This document shows, piece after piece, positions 1 to 5,699 of a stretch of DNA of 8,253 nt. The stretch comes from Haloferacaceae archaeon (GTDB taxonomy: Archaea; Halobacteriota; Halobacteria; Halobacteriales; Haloferacaceae): contig JAQCMZ010000239.1 in the NCBI GenBank assembly GCA_028274825.1, positions 1 to 8,253 of the forward strand. The letters run 5' to 3'. The notes under the pieces were generated by a model. That model was given only the letters and a program-made list of their open reading frames with translations, was not told the origin of the DNA and did no database searches. The position numbers and the translations under genes are program-made. Numbering within the stretch: position 1 is the stretch's first letter; the number at the start of each line of letters is the position of its first letter.

Positions 1-19
1 GCCGCTCGCTCCTGCTGTG

Positions 20-100
20 TCACGTGGGTTCGTGAATCCTTCGACGGGCTTCACCCTCGGGGGCATCCGTCGAGAATCGCCGATTCTCGTCATCACTCAT
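20..100 (-). other. Possible 26-codon ORF or truncated 5' gene fragment
   Basis: On the reverse strand an ATG (complement of 98-100) opens a 26-codon frame beginning MSDDENRRFSTDAPEGEA and ending at TGA (20-22). The acidic start MSDDE is common at the N-termini of haloarchaeal proteins, but the fragment is far too short to assign and the rest (ARRRIHEPT) is basic. It could be a very small protein, the 5' remnant of a gene broken by a frameshift near position 20, or chance. The frame has no obvious domain, and the window edge prevents a look further downstream. Confidence 0.22.
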
Positions 101-535
101 CGGTGATTTCCGTCCGACCCCTCACACTCGGCCTGTTCCGCCTGTAGATTAGAGAACTCGGTCTTCCATCTGCTTTCGATTCCGCGTCGGCTCTATCGTA
201 TTCCTAACTACGACGCGATGACCGTCTATGGATGTGTGAGGTGACTGTCTCGCCGGCTGACCCTCGGTGACTCACAGAAAAACCAAGCCCACGACCTCAG
301 CCGTGGGAGGAATCAAACCTGTAACAGTAGTTGGCAATATGCCCAGCAGTGATGAACGACCACACAAAAACTTCGCGAGGAACATTCGGCGGCGCGTTAC
401 AGACCTAATGACGAATATTAAATCGCCACAACTGGTGAACAGGCCGGTGGACGGGTTTCCCAGCGGTAGCGAGTCTCCAGACAGACGCACGGTCACAATC
501 GAAACCGGGTTTTCCCCCGGGGTCGAAGACCACAT
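101..535. other. Intergenic stretch without a supported gene
   Basis: No convincing gene is seen here. A 90-codon forward frame from a GTG at 267 runs into the GTPase gene with an ATGA overlap (536-539), but its product is basic and low in acidic residues, unlike the other proteins of the window, so I treat it as non-coding. The stretch does contain a right-end-like hairpin at 288-316 and, just before the GTPase start, a C/G-rich run (506-521) of the form CCGGG-TTTTC-CCCCGG that could fold. Confidence 0.5.
288..316 (+). repeat. IS200/IS605 right-end-like hairpin remnant
   Basis: CCCACG (288-293) pairs with CGTGGG (302-307) around the loop ACCTCAGC, followed directly by AGGAATCAA. This layout, a hairpin with CTCA in its loop and then GGAGGA(TG)TCAA, matches the element at 4000-4025 and resembles the right ends of haloarchaeal IS1341-type (tnpB-only) IS605 elements as I remember them. 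No tnpB reading frame precedes it, so at most it is a solo end or scar. The family assignment is inference from pattern. Confidence 0.4.
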
Positions 536-1714
536 ATGATTTCAGTGGCGCTGGCAGGCAAACCCAACGCCGGCAAGTCGACGTTTTACACTGCGGCGAC
601 GATGGCTGATGTCGATGTCGCCAACTATCCGTTCACGACGATTGACGCTAATCAGGGGATGACGAACGTCCGAACCCGGTGTCCGTGTCTGGACCGTGGC
701 CATCGGTGCGGTGACCAGCGGTGTCATGACGGGGTGCGATACGTTCCCGTAGAGCTGATCGACGTGGCTGGCCTCGTTCCCGGCGCACACGAAGGCAAAG
801 GGCTCGGGAATCAGTTTCTCGACGAAATCACCAACGCTGACGTGATACTGAACGTGATCGACGCCTCAGGCGGGACTAATGCGGAAGGCGAGCCCGTTCC
901 GGTCGGCACAAGAGACCCGATGGAGGATGTCAACTTCATCGCAGAAGAGATGGATCTCTGGATGGCAGATATCATCGACCGCAATTGGGAGACGATTCGG
1001 CGGCGGGCACGGTCACCGGATTTCGATCTCACTGAGGCTCTCACTGACTTGCTGACGGGGCTTGGAGCGACGGTCCCCGATGTCGCGATTGTACTCCGGG
1101 AGACTGAGTATCCTGAAGAGCCCCAGCACTGGGAGGACGCGGATCGCGAGCGGTTGGCTCGGTCGCTTCGCCATCGGACGCTCCCCATTGTCGTGGTTGC
1201 GAACAAGGTCGATATCGCCCCGTCTGAACACCTCCAGCGACTCGAAACGATCGATAGCCCAGTCGTCCGGGCTACCGCGGATGGCGAACTGGCATTACGC
1301 CGGGCTGCCGAGGCCGGGATTATTGAGTATTATGCCGGAGACGCACACTTCGAGGTGAATGGTGAACTCACGCCAGAACAGCAGGACGGCCTCGAGACCG
1401 TGAAAGAGGTGATGGCAGACAGTGGAGGGACTGGGGTTCAGTCGGCGCTCAATACAGCAGTATATGACGTTCTCGGGCGGATAACCGCCTTTCCTGTGGA
1501 GGATTCGTCTAACTGGACAGACAAACAAGGAAACGTTCTTCCAGACGCTCACCTCCTCCCCGAGGGAGCAACACCTGTCGACCTTGCATCTCAGATTCAC
1601 AGCGATATCGCGGACGGATATCTTCACGCTGTCGACGCACGCTCCGACAGACAGGTTTCTGACGAATATCAATTACAGGAAGGCGATGTAATCAAGATTG
1701 TCAGCACCAATTGA
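536..1714 (+). CDS. ychF: YchF/OBG-family GTPase (archaeal type, TGS domain)
   Basis: This 392-residue protein is a translation-associated P-loop GTPase of the OBG/YchF family, cytoplasmic and expected to act at or near ribosomes. Visible motifs are G1 GKPNAGKST (8-16), the switch I segment YPFTTID (31-37), G3 DVAGL (76-80) followed by VPGAHEGKGLG, and G4 NKVD (223-226). A G5-like segment RATADGELALR lies at 245-255. The C-terminal part (about 315-390, with HLLPEGATPVDLASQIH) is a TGS domain. Cysteines at 49, 51, 58 and 63 sit in the archaeal-type insert between switch I and G3. Length is normal for the archaeal form. Bacterial YchF and human OLA1 have a non-canonical G4 (NxxE type) linked to ATP preference; the NKxD here predicts GTP binding. 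The ATG at 536 starts directly at the conserved beta strand before the P-loop, so the start is secure. The gene is not in an operon and converges with the aminotransferase. No clear promoter or Shine-Dalgarno site is seen. Confidence 0.95.
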   Translation: MISVALAGKPNAGKSTFYTAATMADVDVANYPFTTIDANQGMTNVRTRCPCLDRGHRCGDQRCHDGVRYVPVELIDVAGLVPGAHEGKGLGNQFLDEITNADVILNVIDASGGTNAEGEPVPVGTRDPMEDVNFIAEEMDLWMADIIDRNWETIRRRARSPDFDLTEALTDLLTGLGATVPDVAIVLRETEYPEEPQHWEDADRERLARSLRHRTLPIVVVANKVDIAPSEHLQRLETIDSPVVRATADGELALRRAAEAGIIEYYAGDAHFEVNGELTPEQQDGLETVKEVMADSGGTGVQSALNTAVYDVLGRITAFPVEDSSNWTDKQGNVLPDAHLLPEGATPVDLASQIHSDIADGYLHAVDARSDRQVSDEYQLQEGDVIKIVSTN

Positions 1715-2208
1715 GTAACCCGACACCCGCGGCCGAACACGATCGAAACGGAGTCCCTTAGCGCCGTCTCCTCAGTCTTAGCCATCTCATCTCGTCTCGT
1801 CTCATCTTGTCTCGTCTCGTCTCGTCTCGTCTCGTCTCGTCCCAATCCAACTCCCTGTGTTTCAGCCCGCCCGAGTCGGTTCACGCCGCTCAATTCCAGA
1901 GAGTAAGTGGATGTGCCCTGAGGTTAGAGCCGAGGTGACCGACTCGGTGTGACCCGACCCGTGGACTGAATCACAACCGCAATCGCACACGAGTCGCCCC
2001 ATCCCCTGCCCAGCGGAATTGGGGGGTAGAATCGTGATTCAGTTTGGTGACCCTAGTACACGGTACACACCAGCCCATCCGTGAGTGAGACTCGCAGAGA
2101 CTCGCGGGAACACGAGCTGAACAGCCCACACGAGATGGTCACAACTCGCTTCCGTAGCGATCCACGGACACACGGGAACACTGAGGTGTGACTCGATTAC
2201 TCAGTGAG
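1715..2208. other. Intergenic region between two convergent genes
   Basis: No gene is supported in these 494 bases between the 3' ends of the GTPase and aminotransferase genes. The region holds the CTCGT tandem repeat (1786-1840), a 9-bp inverted pair CTGAATCAC (1966-1974) / GTGATTCAG (2034-2042), and many GACTC/GAGTC words. A 74-codon reverse frame across the pentanucleotide array gives a DETRR-type repeat peptide and is best explained as an artefact of the array. Confidence 0.6.
1786..1840. repeat. CTCGT pentanucleotide tandem repeat (11 units)
   Basis: Eleven contiguous 5-nt units are seen: CTCAT, CTCGT, CTCGT, CTCAT, CTTGT and then six perfect CTCGT. The perfect block is 1811-1840 and the imperfect copies lie to its left, the usual picture of an array growing by slippage at one end. 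It begins 72 bp after the GTPase stop. Because the unit is not a multiple of three and no gene spans it, length changes would not alter a protein here. Confidence 0.95.
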
Positions 2209-2211
2209 TCA
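2189..2211 (-). terminator. Inverted repeat overlapping the aminotransferase stop
   Basis: TGACTC (2189-2194) and GAGTCA (2206-2211) form a 6-bp inverted repeat around an 11-nt spacer, and the right arm includes the stop codon of the aminotransferase gene (2209-2211). It could help end transcription, but there is no U-tract, and archaeal termination usually relies on T-runs rather than stems. The assignment is weak. Confidence 0.2.
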
Positions 2212-3327
2212 GACGGTCGCCAGTGCGTCGTCCATGATTTCGAGAGCCTCTGCTAACTGCTCTTCGTCTGTCGCATACGAGATGCGTGCGTGCCCGTGGC
2301 CTCCGTCGCCGAATGCTTGTCCAGGGACAACGATGACATCGCGGTTGAGACAGGCATCGACGAAGCCTTCGGGGACTTCCGGCATCGCGTAGAAGGCCCC
2401 CTGTGGTGTCGGGCAACGGATACCCATCTCGTCGAGCCCGTCGAGCAGGAGATCACGTCGTCGACGAAAAGTATCAGTCATCTCCGTCACGATATCCTGA
2501 GGCCCCCTCAGAGCCGCTTCTGCAGCATACTGCGCAGGAGCACTCGCGCAGGCCTGCACATACTGGTGGACGCGGAGCATCCGTTCGATCCGCCGATGAG
2601 AGGCGTGAACCCATCCGAGTCGCCAGCCAGTCATTGAGTACAGTTTCGACGCAGAGTTGACGACGACTACATTGTCAGTGTCGACGAACTCTGCTGGCGA
2701 GCGAAACTCTCCGTCGAACACCGTGTACTCGTACACCTCATCCGAGATGCACAACACGTCGTGTTCGTCAGCAATCCGGGCGAATTCGCGAATATCGTCA
2801 GGCGGAGATACAGCTCCGGTCGGATTCCCCGGTGAGTTGACGACGAACGCTTTCGTGTCTGGCGTAATCGCGGCCTCGACCGCTGCCGGATCGAGAGTGA
2901 GATCATCTCGGAGGGGGACGGGCACAGGGTCGGCCCCAGCCAACTTCGTGAGCGCGCTGTAAGAGACGAATCCTGGATCCGGTATTAGCACCTCATCTCC
3001 GGCCCCTACGTGTGCCTCCATCACAATATGGAGCGCCTCGCTTCCACCTGCCGTCGCGATCACCGACTCTGGACTCAGGTCGATTCCTTGGTCGTGTTGG
3101 TGTTTCTGCGCGATTGCCTCCCGGAGGCTCAGTGTTCCCTTATTCGAGGTGTACGCGTCAGCTTTCCCCGCCCGAATGGCCTCGACAGCACCGTCGCGAG
3201 CGTGCTCTGGCGTCGGGAAATCTGGCTGTCCGATTCCGAGATTGATCGCGTCTTCACTAGCCGCCTCAAACACCTCTCGGATCCCAGAAATCGAGAGTTG
3301 CTCCACGCGAGTCGAGAAATCTGTCAT
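2209..3327 (-). CDS. PLP-dependent class I/II aminotransferase
   Basis: This 372-residue fold-type I aminotransferase moves an amino group between an amino acid and a 2-oxo acid with pyridoxal phosphate as cofactor. Family motifs appear in order: GQPDFPTP (33-40), YTSNKGTLSLREAI (59-72), the phosphate-binding GGSEALH (94-100), NSPGNPTG (164-171) with the PLP-contacting Asn168, SDEVYE (195-200) with Asp196 and Tyr199, and SASKLYSMTGWRLGW (225-239) with Schiff-base Lys228 and phosphate-contacting Arg236. Arg348 in ARIS fits the substrate-carboxylate arginine. All key residues are intact and the length is slightly short for the family but complete. It resembles the archaeal aspartate/aromatic aminotransferase group (AspC/AspB-like); the exact substrate cannot be read from sequence. 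The ATG at 3325-3327 gives the usual short N-terminus ending in SISGIREVFE. A weak TATA-like CCTATTGT about 27 nt upstream would fit a leaderless transcript. It is monocistronic here. Confidence 0.93.
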   Translation of the reverse strand: MTDFSTRVEQLSISGIREVFEAASEDAINLGIGQPDFPTPEHARDGAVEAIRAGKADAYTSNKGTLSLREAIAQKHQHDQGIDLSPESVIATAGGSEALHIVMEAHVGAGDEVLIPDPGFVSYSALTKLAGADPVPVPLRDDLTLDPAAVEAAITPDTKAFVVNSPGNPTGAVSPPDDIREFARIADEHDVLCISDEVYEYTVFDGEFRSPAEFVDTDNVVVVNSASKLYSMTGWRLGWVHASHRRIERMLRVHQYVQACASAPAQYAAEAALRGPQDIVTEMTDTFRRRRDLLLDGLDEMGIRCPTPQGAFYAMPEVPEGFVDACLNRDVIVVPGQAFGDGGHGHARISYATDEEQLAEALEIMDDALATV

Positions 3328-3526
3328 GGATTACATCGATGTCGGCGTCACAATAGGTCTTGCTCACCGCAGTCGACGTTGGCGCGTCTCCAGGAGACTT
3401 CGGGCGAGTATCGTGGGGCGTGACCTCAACGAATTCGCGGGTCCGATGACACGCCGGTGACCGTGGTCGTCATTAGTCTCGCGTTCCCCCACAGTAGATA
3501 CCATTATAGGCGGAACAGGCGCACTC
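3328..3526. other. Intergenic segment upstream of the aminotransferase
   Basis: No gene is supported. The segment must hold the aminotransferase promoter; the only candidate is a weak TATA-like CACAATAGG on the forward strand (3350-3358), read as CCTATTGTG on the gene's strand. Overlapping frames on both strands give basic, Arg- and Ser-rich peptides unlike haloarchaeal proteins. Confidence 0.45.
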
Positions 3527-3546
3527 CCACGCCGTTCACGGCGTGG
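3527..3546. repeat. Strong inverted repeat (9-bp arms, 2-nt centre)
   Basis: CCACGCCGT and ACGGCGTGG flank TC, giving an almost perfect 20-bp palindrome that folds as an 8-bp GC-rich stem with a TTCA loop. Such subterminal hairpins are found at the ends of IS200/IS605 elements, where TnpA recognises them, so this may be one boundary of the remnant that ends at 4025. It could alternatively be a transcription-factor operator. Confidence 0.5.
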
Positions 3547-3594
3547 ATACGCGCCGTCACAGTAGGGATTCCGAACGGGTTTGCTGGACAGCGG

Positions 3595-3603
3595 CATATA
3601 TAC
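3595..3603 (+). promoter_or_regulatory. TATA-like box CATATATAC
   Basis: A clear AT-rich island in GC-rich surroundings, at the usual archaeal distance before the region 3620-4025. A transcript starting about 25 nt downstream would begin near 3625 and could run through the hairpin cluster at 3959-4025. The core TATATA is symmetrical, so it might equally serve the reverse strand. An ATG at 3632 opens a 135-codon frame, but its basic, Ser/Arg-rich product is unlike known families and is not called as a gene. Confidence 0.35.
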
Positions 3604-3813
3604 TAGTGTCGGCGCATCGGCTCTGACCCCGATGCAGCCGAGTGGCCGACAAGTGGCGGTTCGAGTGTCTGCCTCCGCTGGAAACAGGCTGCGCCCCATG
3701 CGGGAATCACACACCAAGCATCGGGCCATCCTCATCACCGCAAGTAACTCCGAGTCCGGTGACACTGACGGACGCTCTTGTGGCACAAATAACACACGGG
3801 CTTCGCCTCGGTT

Positions 3814-3830
3814 GAGGAGAGGAGAGGAGA
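3814..3830. repeat. Short GAGGA pentanucleotide repeat
   Basis: Three perfect GAGGA units and a partial fourth. Short, but it is the third simple tandem repeat in intergenic DNA of this window, and its other strand (TCCTC) has the same pyrimidine-rich flavour as the CTCGT and GTCTCC arrays. Confidence 0.8.
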
Positions 3831-3958
3831 ACTGGGAGCTTGGCACTTCCAAGAGACTGCCCAGTGACCGGCCACACACCGATTCTCACGGTGTCTTGGC
3901 TTGGCAGTCTGCAACCCTGAGATTCCCAACCCAGCGGTGCCGTGGGATTCCTTCCGTC

Positions 3959-4025
3959 GCCAGACTGCGTCTGGCGGGCAGTCACGCGGAGCGTGACGAC
4001 GCCCTCAGGCGGAGGAGGATGTCAA
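3959..4025 (+). repeat. Three-hairpin right-end-like element
   Basis: Three stems follow one another. GCCAGA/TCTGGC (3959-3975) has a 5-nt loop. GTCACGC/GCGTGAC (3981-3997) has a GGA loop. CGCC/GGCG (4000-4011) has a CTCA loop. GGAGGATGTCAA follows at 4014-4025. The last stem plus tail matches the layout at 288-316. In IS605-group elements the right end forms the 3' scaffold of the TnpB guide RNA, and the bases just beyond it are the guide; here that would be 4026 onward (TCTGCCACGTC). That role is inference from similarity of layout. Confidence 0.45.
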
Positions 4026-4070
4026 TCTGCCACGTCTAACTGGACAAATCGAGCCCCGCTCGTGCCGTCC

Positions 4071-4223
4071 TCAGTCGACGGACTCTCGAAGTGTCTCCAG
4101 GTGCGGCGTCAGCATCGACAACGCTGCATCGGCGTCAACATACCCCTGATCGTATTCGTCATAGACGTTATCGCTGGCATCCAGAAATTCCACCACTGCC
4201 TCCTCGAGATCATCTTCTGACAC
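4071..4223 (-). CDS. Small acidic hypothetical protein (50 aa, GTG start)
   Basis: A GTG (complement of 4221-4223) opens a 50-codon frame ending at TGA (4071-4073). The product begins (M)SEDDLEEAVVEFLDASD, continues with VYDEYDQGYVDADAAL and ends in HLETLRESVD. It is strongly acidic and looks all-helical, which fits a real haloarchaeal protein or domain far better than the alternative frames here. I do not recognise the family. An in-frame TGA five codons upstream of the GTG rules out a longer N-terminus in this frame. A TTTACT stretch about 28 nt upstream could be a TATA box for a leaderless message. Alternatively, removing one TG from the GTGTGT at the start joins it to the upstream frame ...FTPADDEISV, so it may be the 3' half of a frameshifted gene. 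Confidence 0.55.
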   Translation of the reverse strand: MSEDDLEEAVVEFLDASDNVYDEYDQGYVDADAALSMLTPHLETLRESVD

Positions 4224-4505
4224 ACTGATATTTCGTCATCAGCCGGAGTAAATCTCCCGGTCCCCGTCAGCTGACTCTTCGCGCTCGCGAAACTGGAAAG
4301 ATCGGTATGCTGGGGTTCTGAATTGCTCCCTGACCTCACTTCAGTTCCATCTCCCGTCTCATTGGGGGTCAGGCAGGTGACTGCTGCTCCGGTGAACGTC
4401 CGGGACCGGATCCACACCGATACCACTCCACCGCTTGAGACTGTGCGCCGGGAGTGGGGGTGAGGGTATCAGTGCCCGCGAGTTGACCGCGTGGATAATA
4501 GAAGA
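4224..4505. other. Intergenic or degraded coding segment
   Basis: No intact gene is accepted. A reverse frame from 4426 carries NETGDGTEVRSGSNSEP and ...GRFTPADDEISV before it leaves the frame of the 50-residue ORF at the GTGTGT tract near 4223, so part of this stretch may be the 5' half of a broken gene. A longer reverse frame (4369-5013) lies antisense to the 136-residue gene and is rich in bulky hydrophobic residues; I take it as a shadow. Confidence 0.4.
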
Positions 4506-4513
4506 ATATAAAT
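4506..4513 (+). promoter_or_regulatory. TATA box for the 136-residue gene
   Basis: ATATAAAT stands out in its surroundings. Its centre is about 30 nt before the ATG at 4540, the distance expected when an archaeal transcript starts at or a few bases before the start codon. No Shine-Dalgarno site is seen, consistent with leaderless translation. Confidence 0.55.
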
Positions 4514-4539
4514 TCTAGGTTTCTGATAGAAGGTATGTC

Positions 4540-4950
4540 ATGGAACGAATCAACGACGGTCGACGAAACATCCTGGTCCACGGAGATGCAGATATAGACG
4601 ACCTCCCGGTTGATGGCCTCGATGAACTCCCGAACATCGCCAGCACCGAACCGTTCCTCCCAGAGGGAACGGACGAGCCTGAGATTTACCCCGGCGACGT
4701 TATTTTCGGTGTAAACAACGGAGAGATCGTCTTTGGAGAATTGATATACGACAGAGTCGATGAAGGAACAGTCGTGATCCCGCTGAACACCGGTGTGTAC
4801 AAGTTGGTTACTGACGGGGAATTCACCTCGCGGTTCTTCAGAACTGACGAGATCCATATCTACGATGATATCAGTGATGATGTCGTTGAGATGGACGTGG
4901 AATTCGACGAACAACAAATCGAGCGTCCGCAAACTCGGCGGCCACGATAA
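4540..4950 (+). CDS. Acidic hypothetical protein (136 aa)
   Basis: I do not recognise this protein. About a quarter of its residues (34 of 136) are Asp or Glu, codon third positions are mostly G or C, and a strong TATA box lies at leaderless distance, so it is very likely a real gene of a salt-in halophile. The N-terminal 45 residues are acidic and probably flexible. Residues about 48-110 (YPGDVIFGVNNGEIVFGELI, then GTVVIPLNTGVYKLV and FRTDEIHIYDD) alternate hydrophobic strands with turns, suggesting a small beta-barrel or SH3-like fold. The tail is Asp/Glu-rich and ends in a basic QTRRPR. No signal peptide, membrane segment or cysteine is seen. It converges with the OLD ATPase across a gene-free 749-bp gap, so the two are not co-transcribed. 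A different frame from an ATG at 4535 is very short and not preferred. Confidence 0.7.
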   Translation: MERINDGRRNILVHGDADIDDLPVDGLDELPNIASTEPFLPEGTDEPEIYPGDVIFGVNNGEIVFGELIYDRVDEGTVVIPLNTGVYKLVTDGEFTSRFFRTDEIHIYDDISDDVVEMDVEFDEQQIERPQTRRPR

Positions 4951-5699
4951 CGTCTTGATCTCTCCCCACTGAGCAATCTTGTGGGATTCGGTCGTTGAGA
5001 ACCATTCATACACATTTTCATCCTCGTCTTTGTCCTTGTCCTCGTCTCCGTCTCCGTCTCCGTCTCCGTGTTCGTGTTCGTGTTCGTGTTCGTGCTCGTG
5101 AGATGATTCAAGCTATCAGGCGGGTTCGCCGACGCAGTCAGTCACACGTGGTCTCCGTGGACATGGCGGGTTCGCGAGGTTCGTTGGGCGTTGGCTTCTA
5201 CAGCGTGTCATAGAATACGTCTCACACCCTCTGGGGAGTGATTCTCACTACGGTATGTGACTCCTGAGTGAGGGAGACACTGCAGTTCATCATATATGCA
5301 GACGAAGACACTCGACATATTCTGGGTGAGAACTATTGTCTGACAGGCTCTTCTAGCCAAGAGTGGCACTCGTCAAACGGACTGCCAGCACCGTGGCCAG
5401 CAGGGCCTCTCGAGAGCGTCACAGAAGACTCACGCTTGGAGTGTAGCGATCTCTCTGAAGTAGCTCACCAGTATTGAGCGCGAATACGATATCTGAGCCA
5501 GTGATTGTCCTCTCTGTCCGCTCATGTGATTAGTTCTCTCACTCCTTCTCTTCTGTCGGGGGAAGGTGTTCGTCAGTGCGTGCAAGTCGTGTCACTGGGA
5601 CGGAGCACAGTGGTTCGAGCTCACACAATTCGAGAGAACTCTGTACTCTCTCGTGATGACGAGACACAGACCGTCTCGACTAGGTGACTTCGAGGCAGT
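4951..5699. other. Gene-poor region between convergent genes
   Basis: No gene is supported in these 749 bases apart from the hexanucleotide array at 5020-5097. Frames of 60-75 codons on the forward strand (5268-5477, 5505-5687, 5566-5793) lack acidic bias and promoters. One short piece starting at the GTG at 5566 reads VFVSACKSCHWDGAQWFEL with GC-rich third positions and a CxxC pair, and could be debris of an old gene, but the frame then runs antisense into the OLD gene. Confidence 0.5.
5020..5097. repeat. Two-block hexanucleotide tandem repeat
   Basis: About thirteen 6-nt units in register: degenerate units first (ATCCTC, GTCTTT, GTCCTT, GTCCTC), then four perfect GTCTCC (5044-5067), four perfect GTGTTC (5068-5091) and GTGCTC. 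The forward strand has almost no A. On the reverse strand one frame reads as alternating Thr with Asn, Glu, Arg and Lys (TNTNTN...TETETE...TRTRTK). The frame that carries it (4860-5111) has no other protein-like character and overlaps the 136-residue gene, so I regard the array as non-coding. Confidence 0.93.

Larger units (their letters stand above)
3547..4070 (+). mobile_element. Likely IS200/IS605 (IS1341-type) remnant without transposase
   Basis: The right side ends in three consecutive hairpins and GGAGGATGTCAA (3959-4025), the arrangement I associate with right ends of IS605-group elements that overlap the guide (omega) RNA of TnpB. The left side has a strong palindrome (3527-3546) and a TATA-like box. 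No frame between them shows TnpB features such as the RuvC DxG or E motifs or a paired CxxC zinc ribbon, and the reading frames on both strands are Arg/Ser-rich and non-acidic. The stretch is best read as a decayed or internally deleted element, or as a transposase-free RNA locus. The boundaries are guesses. Confidence 0.35.

Noticed and set aside
267..539. 90-codon forward frame overlapping the GTPase start by ATGA
   Set aside because: The ATGA overlap suggests coupling, but the product is basic, Arg/Ser/Thr-rich, has no known motif, and passes through the IS-like hairpin at 288-316.
1669..1893. Reverse frame with DETRR repeats
   Set aside because: The repeat peptide is produced by the CTCGT array and has no protein-like flanks.
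3625..3680. tRNA-like words (GCCGAGTGGCC and GGTTCGAGT)
   Set aside because: They resemble D-arm and T-arm sequences, but no acceptor stem or anticodon arm can be drawn at the right spacing.
3632..4039. Forward frame of 135 codons after the TATA box at 3595
   Set aside because: It starts at a leaderless distance, but it is Arg/Ser-rich with no motif and runs through three hairpins and the right-end-like tail, so a non-coding reading is more likely.
4369..5013. 214-codon reverse frame antisense to the 136-residue gene
   Set aside because: The forward frame has the acidic composition, GC-rich third positions and TATA box expected here; the reverse product is non-acidic and rich in bulky hydrophobic residues.
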